Positions 22,330-33,318 of a stretch of DNA of 64,000 bases are shown in pieces (positions within the stretch are counted from its first letter, which is position 1; each line of letters starts with the position of its first letter). The notes under the pieces are model-generated. The model did no database searches. It had not been told where the DNA came from and saw only the letters and a list, made by a program, of their open reading frames with translations. Position numbers and translations under genes: made by a program. Origin of the DNA: Eurosta solidaginis (Eukaryota > Arthropoda > Insecta > Diptera > Tephritidae); assembly GCF_040869045.1 (NCBI RefSeq), contig NC_090321.1, positions 133,725,689 to 133,789,688 of the forward strand, written 5' to 3'.

Positions 22330-23440
22330 TTGGGAAGCGACGTATGTCAGGATTGATTGTTACAGTATTCAGATCGAAGTTTGGCCAGGGTGACTCATGT
22401 CTCGCTTGGTATTGTGCTTTCTTTTTATGCAAGAGAATGATATTGTATATTGATAACAGGGTTCACCGGGCGCGTCCTGGCTAAGGCGTTTACCGATTCT
22501 GTGTGGATTTTGCTCAGGGCCTCCTTATACTTGTCTGAATCAAACGGCTGTGTTGGCAGGTGCCGGATCTCGTCACACTGCTTACGGAAACAATTTCTTA
22601 AAACTGCCTATTCAGCATTTCGTTGTGCTCTTTAATGTTGAGCTCTTTGGCCTCACTATGTAGATGGTGTTCAGGACTCCTAAGACATCCCGTGGCAGTT
22701 CTGAGTGCAGCATTTTGACAGGCCTGCAGCCATTTCCAGTATGTATTTTAAGATCAGGCGGCCAAACTAGTGACGCGTAGCACATGAGCGGTCGGCCAAT
22801 TGCTGTGTACGTGGTTAGCAACGTTTCTTTATCTTTTCCCTAGGTGCTGCCGTTAACCGAAGCGGTGAGATTATTGTCGAACGTTACCCATAAGATCTTT
22901 GGGTGACTGACAGTCGGTAGTGTGACACCGTCGACACGAACGTCCAATATTTGCGTCATCTGTTCCTTTCCCGCCGTAAACAAGTGGCCGTGGATTGTGA
23001 GGGTGATAATGTCAGGTTGCGCTCAGTGAAGAAACTAGAGAAACCGGGGAGATAGCTGTTTATTTTAGAAACTAATTCATGTATTGAAGGGCCCGGTCTT
23101 GTTGCCATAATCGTGCAGTCGTCGTAGGAAATGATTGTAACTCCTTTTGGTGGGGAAGGAAGCTTTGATAAATAGAAATTAAGCAAAGACGGGAATAATT
23201 TTCATAGGTTTTGAGATTTCGTTCCTAAATTGAACCGACGCTTGCCGACCATTCAGATAATTTGCGGTCCAAGTGGGAAGCTGTTAGACTTCTATGGCTT
23301 GGAGTAGCGTGCCGAGGTTGACTGTGTCAAAAGCTTTTGACAGGCAAGTGCCACGAGCACCATCTTGTGATCGGGTTTTTTCCTGATTTAGTCCGTAATT
23401 TATCTGAGTGTTTATGGCGTTTAGCGCGGTGCTATGCATT
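22330..23440 (-). pseudogene. Jockey-clade LINE ORF2 fragment (older copy)
   Basis: Minus-strand 22956-23186 reads LSKLPSPPKGVTIISY, then DDCTIMATRPGPS around the polymerase active site, where YADD appears altered to YDD, and FTERNLTLSPSQSTA. 22612-22821 gives TAIGRPLMCYASLVWP. The order matches the copy at 19641-21125, but with more substitutions, so this is an older or different subfamily. The palm is incomplete. Confidence 0.7.
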
Positions 23441-23807
23441 TATTTATTTTATTTAAATATTTTCCTAGCGCAACAATTTGGTAAATTATTTTACTGTAAA
23501 TAAATAAAACAATGCAACAATAATATTAGTAAAAAAGCGGTTGATAGGCATCAGTTTTAATAGTGTAATTGTTTTTATTTTCGATTTTGCGTGCACACTT
23601 CATTTCTCTTTTTAGTGTCACAGCTGTTTGCGCGGTTTGTTCAGTGTTATCACAATGCACCTCATATTGCTCATACAGCGTATCGCTATCTAACAGCTTC
23701 CAAACTGTTTATATTTTTTATATAATCCGCGGCGCTATTTTTCAATTAATCAATTTACTCTCACTATTTTACTAATTTCTTTTTTTCACCTCTTTATGTA
23801 TATTAAA

Positions 23808-24610
23808 ATGTCTTGCCTATATGCGAACTGTTTGATAAAAAGTGAATCCCATCCCTTCGTATCATGCTGGCTTTGGCTCGCCCATATCAAGTGTGTCGGT
23901 TTGTCAGCAAGAGTGGTTGACGCACTCAACGATAGTGATAAGGGAGTTCGTTGGGCCAACTGATATTGATCTTTTCAAAGTCTTCAAACAGGCCCACGAT
24001 GGGTTCTCTGAAATAGGTCGAGAAATAGCTGCGCTGTCCAAAAAATGTATACAATATGAAAACTTGTTTAAGTCTTTCAAATACCCGAATGACGTAACAG
24101 ACGTAAACAGTCCACATAGCAACTGTAATCCAACCAATGCTTCCTCTAGTTCCCCGACACTTGATGCCATTGCTGAAGTTCCTGCACCCGTAGTCATTTC
24201 ACCCCCAACTATTGAATTAACATCTGGCATCCCCAAGCCCCTTAACAGCTCAGCCATCTACATAAAAGGTTTCTTTAATAAAACCTAAAAAATCTTCTAC
24301 AAAAAGTATTCCGGATCAAAACCCTTCTACGGAATCCGAACCGCCGACTATTAATTTTATTGTTGTACCTATAAAAAAATCTATTTTTGTGTCAAGATTT
24401 GATAAAGAAACTACAGAAGAGGACATAAAGTCGTACAATCATTGATAAGCTTAAATTTGAAAACGTGACAGTTCGAAAATTCAATTTTAACTATCCTAGA
24501 GATATTTCGTCTTTTAGGATTGATGTATCCGCACAACATTTTGAAACTATATTAAAAAATTATTTTTGGCCACCTGGTGCTGTTGTGAAGGAATTCGAAC
24601 GTAGGCGTTG
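23808..24610 (+). pseudogene. LINE ORF1 with PHD-like finger, different family
   Basis: A Cys/His cluster begins at 23808 (MSCLYANCLIKSESHPFVSC, then HIKCVGLS). After a frame change comes a helical segment (DLFKVFKQAHDGFSEIGREI), a Pro/Ser linker and, near 24380-24600, SIFVSRFDKETTEEDIKS and SSFRIDVSAQHFETIL, like the RRM-type domain of LINE ORF1 proteins. These bind LINE RNA. At least three frame breaks are visible. ORF2 is not attached. Confidence 0.6.
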
Positions 24611-26079
24611 TAACGTAGCGTTACAATAATATAACGCCCCTGTACCTCTTTATTACTTGCGCCTGAAACTATGCCTATATAGCATAGCCAACAACCAATT
24701 GCTGATGGCAGGCGGCAAGAATACAACCATCTTATGGTAAATGGCCATATGCAACCAACAGCAGGCGGCAACAATACAACCATCATATGGTAAATGGTCA
24801 TATGCAACCAACAGCTGATGGCTGGCTAGTGGTGTATTTCTCCGGCAACAAGACAGTCACCACAATATTGGTGTATTTCTCCAGCATTTTGCGACGCAAA
24901 CCGTATAAAAGGATTGAATTTGCATTTTGCAATTCAGTCCTCGCATGTGAGCCAGCGGGAGTGGCAGTCTTTTTAAAGACAAAATTGCCACTCCGTCTAG
25001 CTAGCTGAGTGGAAGGGGCGCTGTTATGGCGTGGGTCACACTTCTCTTGGGCTGGACAACGAGAGTGGTGTCTTCGGACTATCTCCCTCCGTCGCACACC
25101 CAGGTGTTGAGTGGCGCGACGCCGAACGACCAAGCGAGCCCTCAGCTCCGGTATAGTAAGCTGGCCGGAGCGGATTTAACCAATCCCACTAGTGCGCTGG
25201 GGAGAAGAGGGTGCGGCCATGGCCCGGGTCACCCCCTGCTACGCCTGGACGATGAGAGTGGTGTCTTCGGACTATCTCCCTTCGTCGCTCTGGCCTGCCA
25301 AGGCCCGCCGCCCGAACGACCGTACGACCCCCTCTCCCCAGATCTGGTTTCGGCCGTTAACCGATGCGTGCGCACAAGGGGCTAACACTGTGCCGTTGAG
25401 GTGCACTTCCCCTCCGCCCACGGTGTCTTGGCTAGTACAGTCCCGCCCCCCTTGCGCACCTTCTATCTATCGTGCAAGTAGGGAGGCGGGGGTGCCCAGC
25501 GGTGAAACCAGCACTAAACCGAGTCCTCGCAGTCTCTTGCAGGTCTTCCGACCGTCCGATACCGCCGACCACTGATCCGTCCGATACCACCGACGACTAC
25601 CCCTACCGGAAAACCTGCCGCTGTCCAGGTAAAACCCGTTACCAGCATACCTGCCTTTCCGACTTCGTCCTGATATGTGCTCCGTAGCCCACGGCTGCTG
25701 CTGTCGGTGCCGCCGCTGCTTCCATCCAGCTGCTGCTACGACGTCCGTTGGTCATCCGCTATCCTACCGCCGTTAAGCCGCCGTACCAATCCGTCCGCTA
25801 CTACACCGCCGCTCAGCCGCCGTGCTGATCACGCCGTACTAATCCGTCCGTTACCTTATCACCGTTCAACCGCCCTACCGATCCTTCTCCTACGACAATC
25901 GTTAGCCGCCGCTCTCCTCCCTCCCATACCATCTTGGAACGGAAAGCTGCTGCCCTCCTAACACCTCCAGCCGTGTGTGCGTGTGTTCGCAACACATAAA
26001 TATTGTGTATTTATTCAGTAGCAGTACTCGACTCTGGATTGACTGAGCGTTACCCCAGCCTTAGACAAAACCCACCTCA
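24609..26079 (+). repeat. Candidate 5' LTR of Gypsy element D
   Basis: It begins TGTAACGTAGCG and ends shortly before a perfect-position primer-binding site, as in the better defined Gypsy C LTR (1395 bp). It contains a fly-type promoter (24904-24939). A direct duplication around GAGAGTGGTGTCTTCGGACT starts near 25060 and again near 25250, and a CCG-rich region covers 25560-25990. No right LTR lies in the window, so the left boundary is inferred only. Confidence 0.5.
24904..24939 (+). promoter_or_regulatory. LTR core promoter: TATA box and initiator
   Basis: TATAAAA at 24904-24910 is followed 30 bases later by TCAGTC (24934-24939), the insect initiator consensus. The spacing places the start site at A24936. 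The position inside the putative LTR is as expected for retrotransposon transcription. Confidence 0.6.
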
Positions 26080-26083
26080 TAAA

Positions 26084-26101
26084 TGGCGTCCGAGCAGGGA
26101 C
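26084..26101 (+). promoter_or_regulatory. Primer-binding site, tRNA-Lys type (Gypsy D)
   Basis: TGGCGTCCGAGCAGGGAC differs at one base from TGGCGCCCGAGCAGGGAC in Gypsy C (42115). The complement resembles the 3' end of a lysine tRNA including CCA. It marks the start of minus-strand DNA synthesis. Confidence 0.75.
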
Positions 26102-26240
26102 CCTCCTCCGCAGATGACCGTGGAAAAACAAATACAACAACCACCAACACTGCCGGGGCGAATTCGACGAACACACCATCAGAAACAACAAATACACCGG
26201 CTTCTGAAGGTACGACGCTGAATACCGACTCGCTCAATTG

Positions 26241-27030
26241 AATCTACTTACTGAAAAGGGAGAGGCTGATAGAGGAGTGTAAGAAGCATAGCATTCCCGT
26301 GGAAGGCCAAACCGTAGCCGATCTGCGCCGCGCACTGAGCACGTACGTGCAAGCAAAACTCACGAGGAAATCGAGCGAACACCTACTGAAGGATTTGGAC
26401 AGGGAAGTAAAAGAGGACGGAGAAAAACCAGCTAAACTACCAACACCGACACTGAACATCACCCCCACACCACCGACCAAGTCAATCCCCACCATCCAGA
26501 TTCATAGTCCCAAACCGCATGCGCATGAGAGGGAATGCGCACTACCGAAACGAGACGAAATGAGCGACGGTGAGCTAATGAATACCGTTCACCATTGGGA
26601 TTTGTATTTTTCGGGAGAAGAGTCGCTGCACGATTTTCTGGAGATGATAGAGGAGCTCGCCGAATCTTGCCGCATCCCCGTCGACCGGCTCCTCCCGACG
26701 CTGCCGGAACTTCTACGTGGCAAAGCACTCCAATGGTACCGCATCCGTTAACAACAAATCAACCAATGGAGCGATTTTCGAACGGAAGTGCAAGATTTTT
26801 TCCTGCCCAAGCGTCATCTTCTATATTTGGAAGAGGCCATCCGACAACGCAAACAACACGGCTGTGAAAAAGCCAAAGACTGCATCCTCGCATTGCTGAT
26901 CCGCCAGCACCCAATGTGTAAGGAAAACCACTTCGAAAGGATCTACGATGGCCTAAGCGTTGAGTACCACCTCTTCGTTAAACGCAGCGAGTTCAGGACG
27001 ATCGACGAGCTCCTGGAAATTTATATTTAT
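26241..27030 (+). pseudogene. Gypsy D Gag with SAP-like N-terminus
   Basis: An N-terminal LIEECKKHSIPVEGQTVADL then RRALSTYV resembles a SAP helix-turn-helix. A linker rich in Pro/Thr follows, then a Retrotrans_gag-like core: FLEMIEELAESCRIPVDRLL, LLRGKALQWYR, a stop, FRTEVQDFFLPKR and LFVKRSEFRTIDELLEI. It is clearly related to Gypsy C Gag (KDKALVWYRNN, LYIKRSEFTSLEELVSM). The nucleocapsid knuckle and all of pol are missing: a Jockey 3' end joins at about 27035. Confidence 0.75.
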
Positions 27031-27034
27031 CCCC

Positions 27035-27255
27035 CCCCCATACAAAATATATGCCCTGCTTGCAATGTGTCCCCACATGACACCAACCATCTCTTTAATT
27101 GTAATGTGGAACCAACGCCTCTAACACCCCTCTCATTATGGTCAACCCCTGTTGAAACTGCAAGTTTCCTTGGACTCCCGTTAGAGGCCATTGATGACAA
27201 TTTGTGATTATTCGCACCTATTGGATGGGACGAAGCAAAACAACAACAAGCTGCT
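27035..27255 (+). mobile_element. Jockey-clade LINE 3' terminus (5'-truncated insertion)
   Basis: It encodes the ORF2 C-terminus with CPACNVSPHDTNHLFNC, a CCHC-type finger, then LTPLSLWSTPVETASFLGLP, a stop at 27206 and a 3' UTR ending in AAACAACAACAAG. The (CAA)n tail and lack of the upstream element are typical of a 5'-truncated LINE insertion. It interrupts Gypsy D Gag. Confidence 0.8.
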
Positions 27256-28255
27256 AAAAAGCGAGGAAGCGAAACAGGGCAAAGTGGTGGTCAACAGCCT
27301 GTATCATCTTTACACGGAGTACGAATTATTAAATTTTTATCTTTATGGAATATTTGATTGATAAATTTAAATAATTTGTATGTTCTAGTTGTTGATTTTA
27401 ATTAATTTAAATTGATTGAAGGGTTTTTTTGTAGAAAATTATTGATTGTTGCTTATTTATATTGAAGTATTAAAGTTTGATAGAAGAAAAAATGTCAATT
27501 GCACCATGAAGAATTTGGAGTTGTTATATATTTGTAATGGTAGAGATTTTTTATTGGTTGTCTTATTTTTGTTCTCACTATTTTGATACATTTTTAAGAC
27601 TCTTTTTCGACCAATATGTGGATGTTGAAGCTGGAATTTTGCATACATATTTTTATATATAGTAGTTTTGTAATGTTTTTCCTTTAACCAAATCTAATTT
27701 TGCATTATTAAATTTTAAATTTATATTGGGCCCAGAATAGATTGGTATTGAAAATGAGCGAAATAGGATGATAACCATGCCCACTTTTTATATATATGTA
27801 TAACATTTTGGAAAACACAAAAAACCTGATTATTTCGTAAATAATACACATAGAATGTTGAAATTTGACGTGTGGACTGATATTGAGACTCTTGATAAAA
27901 TTTTACAAATATTATTAATCATAAATCAAAAATCGTTAAACCTATCGTAACAAAATTCGACAGAGAGGTTGCCTTTACTATAAGGAATGCTGTGAAGAAA
28001 AATTAACGAAATCGGTTCAGGACCACGCCCACTTTTATATAAAAGATTTTAAAAGGGTCGTGGACGAATATATATTTTTTTTATTTTATTTATATCTTTG
28101 CAAAAAAAAAAACTTTATATCAATGGTATTTCATTTCCCAAGTGGATTTATAACAATAAATAGGAAAACCTTCCAAATTTAAAAAATGGGCGTGGCAATT
28201 TTCTGTGTTTCGGGAGCCATAACTCGAAGAAAAATTAACATATCGTAATGAAATT
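27256..28255. other. AT-rich non-coding; diverged interspersed repeat
   Basis: From about 27720 the phrase CCACGCCCACTTTTATATAA (28024) and AAAAGGGTCGT recur in altered form near 28938-28980. 29145-29190 ends with ATTCGCTTACACCCGAACTT. These look like two parts of one old repeat split by the insertion at 28256-28890. No coding. Confidence 0.45.
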
Positions 28256-28286
<31 letters not shown>

Positions 28287-28890
28287 TTATTTAAAGTCGA
28301 CGACAAACTATGGTCGACTGCATAATATAAAAGATATATAAATATACACCTCAAAAGATAAAATTTAAGATATATCGAGATTTCAACAATGTTATATTAC
28401 AAACAAAGAAATATTAATGAACATTACTCTTTAATTTCAGAATATAATAATAATAAGAAATATGAGCAGAAATAATATCTTATGCCGAAATCTTATACTG
28501 GCGGAATGCATCAGATTCCGCTCAGCATGATTTCGGAATGCAGTGGATTCCAATCTTCCTGTTGGAATCAACAAGATTCCAATCAGCATGTCATGGGAAT
28601 CCGGCAGTGCTAAGAGCAGTGTAATGAGGATACGCCATCACAAGGCATAAAAAAGTAACATGACCTGTGTTGTTGGAATGCACCGGATTCCAATCAGCTC
28701 GATGCCTGACCCATAAGAGTATACTGCCGGAATACATACGATTCCGGTCAGTGACTCATGAAGAAGCATGTTTTTTACGTTGTTGGAATGCACCAGATTC
28801 CAATCAACACAGTACTGTCTGGTTCCTTCTTAATGATACATGTTGATAAATGTTCCTCCATCCTTAAGCGAGATAGTTGTGTACACATAT
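28256..28890 (-). mobile_element. Probable LINE-type insertion with (TTTA)n tail and hairpin series
   Basis: TTTATTTATTTATTTATTTA at 28256-28287 would be an AAATA-type 3' tail if the element is on the minus strand. The segment separates two portions of an older repeat, so it is an insertion. It has no coding content. It carries six regularly built hairpins (28501-28803), described separately. Class assignment is inference only. Confidence 0.35.
28501..28803. repeat. Series of six 7-bp-stem/7-nt-loop hairpins with covariation
   Basis: Stems are GCGGAAT/ATTCCGC (28501-28521), CGGAAT/ATTCCA (core GGAAT/ATTCC, 28535-28551), TTGGAAT/ATTCCAA (28562-28582), TTGGAAT/ATTCCAA (28673-28693), CCGGAAT/ATTCCGG (28727-28747) and TTGGAAT/ATTCCAA (28783-28803). 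Loops are all 7 bases (GCATCAG, GCAGTGG, CAACAAG, GCACCGG, ACATACG, GCACCAG). Most are followed by TCAG or TCA. Outer stem pairs change together between copies. Confidence 0.85.
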
Positions 28891-29650
28891 TTTCCTTATA
28901 GTAGTATATATAGTAAAAATAGATGGGATCGGTTAAAGACCACGGCAACTTAGATATAAAACAAGTTTAAAAGGGTCGTAGGCTAGAATAATAAACTATA
29001 ACAAAAAATAGTTTTGAATCAATGATATTTCACTTATCAAGTTTTATTGTAAGAGGAAATGGGGAGACTTTTTTTTAAACGGGCGGTGCCACGTGTTATG
29101 TAGAAAAGTAATTTATCTGAAATGAAATGTACAATTGAAACTCACGCTGAGTATATAATATTCGCTTACACCCGAACTTAGACACCTTCACTTGTTTAAT
29201 TTAGATTAGTATTAATAAAGATTTTATAACTGTGCTCATATAGTCCGATATGTATCTTGCTGTATTTTCATTTATTTAGTTCATTGTTCTAATTTTTTCA
29301 AAGTTTATTTGTATTTATTTTTTTTTTCACTAATTTGTATGGGTTCTTAGTTAAGAAGAACAATTATTTGTCGTTGAAAATATGTTTAGAGCTATGATTT
29401 TATTTGTATGCACATTCCTCTCTTATTTTTCTTTTGAAGTTCACATTGTGTAATAGGGAATTTCAGATAAAATGCAGGATCGCCAAATGTATTATATGAT
29501 CAAGTTTATTTTTAAAAAATTGTTATTTTATATTTATTTAAATTTTTAAATATTAATATTCACATTGAAAATTTATAAACACTGACAAAAAATTTTTCTT
29601 TTTGAAAAAATATTCAAAGTAAAGTAATTCAAAAATAATTTACAAAAATA
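28891..29650. other. Non-coding; right part of the diverged repeat, then AT-rich
   Basis: It contains the second half of the repeat described at 27256 up to about 29200. After that there is only AT-rich sequence without features. Confidence 0.4.
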
Positions 29651-30127
29651 TAGTATATTTAAATAAAGTAAATAGCCTTATAGCTTGAAACTTGGAATAT
29701 AGTTCAGAACCCGATGACAATGCAATAATAAGAAAAATAAGATCCAATAGGTGGCGCATGTATCGAAACATTTCAGAAAATCGTATTTGTGGTCCGATTT
29801 GTTTCATATTTGGAACACATAATACATATATGAATAGAAAGCGACCTGTGAAAAAACGCCGCTAGGTGGCGCAAGGATCAAGATATTAAAAAAAAAAACG
29901 TATTGTGGTTCGATTTGGCTCATATTTGGAACACATAATACATACTGCAAACGCCTATGAAAAAAATCGCTGCTAGGTGGCGCAAGGATCGATATCTTCA
30001 AAAAAATGGTATTTGTGTTCCGATTTGGACCATATTTGGAACACATAATACATACATGAATAGAAAGCGACCTATGAAAGAAATCGTATTTGTGGTCCGA
30101 TTTGGCTCATATTTGGAACACATAATC
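29651..30127 (+). repeat. ~110-bp tandem repeat block, left part
   Basis: Units share CGTATTTGTGGTCCGATTTG, CATATTTGGAACACATAATA, AATAGAAAGCGACCT and GCTAGGTGGCGCAAGGATCG. Successive starts near 29782, 29899, 30007 and 30084 give spacings of about 117, 108 and 77. A leader (TATAGTATATTTAAATAAAG) at 29651 recurs at 30778. AGGTGGCGC occurs at 29749, 29864 and 29975. Confidence 0.85.
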
Positions 30128-30761
30128 AGGCCTGTTGTGAATTCCGATTCCGATCAATTTTTTCGGAATCGAAATGGATTGGTGTTCTCAATTTCGATTC
30201 CGACCAAAAATTATCGGTTTGAAAAGTATTGCCTCTGAGCAGTCGGAATGAAAATTAATTGGCAGATTATACACAAATGTTGCGATATTTGTCTTTCAAA
30301 TAATTTTTTTTTAATTCTTCATTTTATTTGGAAGAGTTGTATGTATTATTTTATTTAAATTTGAGTTAAATTGGCAAAATAAATCTTTCTTTAAAAACTT
30401 CTATCAAGAAATCTATTAGGCAAACAAATCGATGCTGATCGAAATGAAGTCGACCTGTTCTGAATTCCGATCCAGCGCATTTTTACGATTCGCACGCACA
30501 ATAGCACGTCTTCTTGCGTCTGCGCATCCAAAAACCATATCTGCAGGCATTTTTTTAATTAAAATAAAATTTTATGATACTTAAAACAAAACACATAAAC
30601 AAAAACAGCTGATTAAACTGGTTACCGAATCGGAATGAAAACGATTCGAAATCGACTTCGAATCGATTTTTTACAATCGGAATTGAGAACACCAAATAGA
30701 AACTGAGTCGAAATCAATGTCGTTTTACTTTTCATTCCGAGTCGGAATTCAGAACAGGCCT
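30128..30761. mobile_element. 634-bp TIR element (AGGCCTGTTNTGAATTCCGA ends)
   Basis: Left end AGGCCTGTTGTGAATTCCGA and right end (complement) AGGCCTGTTCTGAATTCCGA form inverted termini. An extra internal copy, GACCTGTTCTGAATTCCGAT, lies near 30451. There is no ORF and no clear target duplication. It interrupts the ~110-bp repeat block, so it is a non-autonomous DNA transposon or foldback element. Confidence 0.7.
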
Positions 30762-31047
30762 AAATATATACATTAATATAGTATATTTAAATAAAGTAAA
30801 TAACCCTATATCTTGAAACTTGGAATATAGTTCAGAACCCGATGACAATGCAATAATAAGAAAAACAAAATCCAATAGGTGGCGCATGGATCGAAACATT
30901 TCAAAAAATCGTATTTGTGCTCCGATTTGTTTCATATTTGGAACACATAATACATATATGAATAGAAAGCGACCTGTTAAAAACGCCGCTAGGTGGCGCA
31001 AGGATCGAGATATTCAAAAAAATCGTATTTGTGGTCCGATTTGGTCC
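30762..31047 (+). repeat. ~110-bp tandem repeat block, right part
   Basis: It repeats the leader and units of 29651-30127, with AGGTGGCGC at 30877 and 30991. Gypsy A interrupts it at TTGGTCCATA; its continuation (CATATTTGGAACACATAATA) appears at 49306. Confidence 0.85.
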
Positions 31048-31051
31048 ATAC

Positions 31052-31187
31052 TGTTGCAAGTTTTTAGAAATACCTTATAAAACAAAGCAAGTTAATGTAA
31101 ATTTTTAGAAACTTAGAGATCTATTGTAAAACATTCATTCAGTAAAAAATATTAGATAAAGCAAGAGCAAACGAAAAATCTACTACA
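31052..31187 (+). repeat. Gypsy A 5' LTR (136 bp)
   Basis: A very short LTR without a visible TATA box; TG...CA termini. Only 13 bases separate its end from the Gag ATG at 31201, leaving no room for a separate 18-base primer-binding site. Confidence 0.9.
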
Positions 31188-31200
31188 ATTTTCAGAAGTG

Positions 31201-32265
31201 ATGGACACGCCTAATTATGATATTTTAAATAATTTAAAATCTTATACAGTCGCGCAATTGAAGACAATGCTGCGCAAATTTGGAGAGGAGACTAGTGGAA
31301 CAAAAAATGAATTGATGATTCGTTTGGCTAGTTTGCCAAATTTAGGTGAATTTCTGCCTGTAGAAAACATTGAAATCAGTAGAGCAAATCGCATACGATG
31401 TCGAAAGTGTTAATACAGGCGATGCAAATGCTAACAATCATACCGTAGTGTGTGAGGATGATGAGCGTTACGTGTGTGCTGATGCATGTGATGCGGGACG
31501 TGGTCGTAACCAAGAAAGAGAAAATAGGAAGAAAATGGATTACGTAGTCAGAAAAATGAGTGGGAGTTATTTAAAAGAGAAATAGAACTGATGAAACGCG
31601 ATAATGACTTACAGAAAAAGGAAAACGAGTTGCTTAAAAAAGAAAACGAAATATTGAGAAAGGCTAATTGCGAACAAAGTAAAAATGATTGTGGAATAGC
31701 AAGCTTAGGATCGTACAACTTGAACGAAAATAATATGAAAACGCTCATTTCCATTAAGTTGTAAGGTTGAGTTTAAAATGGTTTTACTCGCGATCTGATA
31801 TAATGTCAATGAGTGTTGCAAACTTACTTATAGAAATGCAGTTATTATTTGAAGATCGCTCAAGCCGGTTAGTCTTAATGAAAGAGTTTGAAACAAGGAA
31901 ATGGCAGATTAATGAGTCATTTTCAGGAATATTTCAACGAAAAGTTGATTTTATCTAACAAATTTTCCATTAATGATCCTGATTTAATAGAACACATTGT
32001 AGAGGGAACTCCTGATTATTTTTTACGATCGCAAGCAAAAGTGCAACGTTTTAAAAATAAGCAAAGTTTACTTGAAGCGTTTCAAAGAGTTAAACTACCT
32101 AATAAAAAACGAGTAGTTGATAATTTAAATAATAATACTAATACAAGTCAACAATCAAAATTGAGTAGATGTTTCAACTGTAATTCCCTTTGACATTTGG
32201 CAGGCGAATGTCGCAAGCCAAAACGCGAAAAAGAAGATCCCGATTATTATGTAAGGTATATAAAT
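31201..32265 (+). pseudogene. Gypsy A Gag: SAP motif, coiled coil, zinc knuckle
   Basis: Residues ~8-45 read LKSYTVAQLKTMLRKFGEET then SGTKNELMIRLASL, a convincing SAP motif (a DNA/chromatin-binding helix pair). After frame breaks, 31570-31680 gives a Lys/Glu coiled coil (KENELLKKENEILRKA). Later come FSGIFQRK/FQEYFNEKLILSNKFSI, IEHIVEGTPDYFLRSQA and a CCHC knuckle CFNCNSL-stop-HLAGEC. Gag forms the particle and binds RNA; a SAP motif could add chromatin or DNA contact. At least four frame disruptions are visible. Confidence 0.8.
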
Positions 32266-32299
32266 TATAGTTTATTAGGGATGGATATAAATTTTGTTT

Positions 32300-33318
32300 A
32301 ACATTAGGTACCTTAATTGACACTGGTAGTCCCATCAGCTGTATTCGACAACAGTTCGTGCCTTATGTTCTTCTTTTAAAAATTTAAAAATTTAATTCTG
32401 AAGCGCAATTTTTTGGAATATTCAAATAGTTGGAAAACTAAAATGTATCATTTCGTATAATGAAAAAGATGTAGATTTTTTTGTATGTCGTTCCGGATGA
32501 TACAATGACATATCCGGTAATTTTAGGAAGAGATAACTTGAAAATTATTAAATGCGAATTAAAAATTTATCCAAATATATGTACAAAAGAAGAATATAAT
32601 AATGAAAATGAGTGTTATAATTTAATGAAAATAAGTATTGAGGAAAAATATACATGTATTGACAATGATGAGATAAGTTATGATACGAAAAGGAAACTTG
32701 ATAAAATATTTAAACAATGCTACTTGTGCTGTGAACGCCCTGATGAACCGGAAACTACATGTGAAATGAAAATTTTGTTGAATAATGAGAAGCCTTTCCA
32801 TATCCCTCCACGAAGACTAGCTTATAATGAAAAGGAAAAACTTCAAGAAATATTAGATGACTTATTGCAGAAAAATGTGATTAGGCCTGCAGAAAAAAAC
32901 TGGTGATATACGGCTCTGTGTAGATTATAGAACTTTAAACAAAAATTCATTGAAAGATAACTATCCGATACCATTAATTGACGATCTTCTAGATAGATTG
33001 GTTAATAAAACTGTATTTTCCCTATTGATTTAAAGAGTACATTTTACCATGTACGAATGAACGAAGATTCTATAAAATACACCTCGTTTGTATCTCCTTT
33101 GGGCTATAACGAATTTTGTAGGATGCCATTTGGGCTTAAGAATGCCCCTTCCACTTTTCAGCGTTTTTTAAATTATGTATTTGATGATCTCATACGCGCG
33201 GAAAAAGTTGCCATTTATTTGGACGATATAATGGTTGCAACGATTACTGAAAATGATCATTTAGAGATTATGAAGGAAGTATTCGATAGATTGGTGAGTA
33301 ACAAATTTCAACTAAGAA
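32300..33318 (+). pseudogene. Gypsy A protease and reverse transcriptase, first part
   Basis: TLIDTGSPISCI near 32315 is the aspartic protease active site (DTG). 32481-32906 is an open linker ending FHIPPRRLAYNEKEKLQEIL. RT follows in shifted frames: IRLCVDYRTLNKNS, YPIPLIDDLLDRL, then 33057-33318 with FCRMPFGLKNAPSTFQRF and VAIYLDDIMVAT (catalytic YLDD). It stops where the CACTA-like element begins, after KFQLR; the next residues IDKCKFM lie past 34480. Confidence 0.85.

Noticed and set aside
28501..28803. CRISPR-like array of repeats and spacers
   Set aside because: Spacing is irregular, repeats are short palindromes with covariation, and the context is an insect genome; there are no cas genes.
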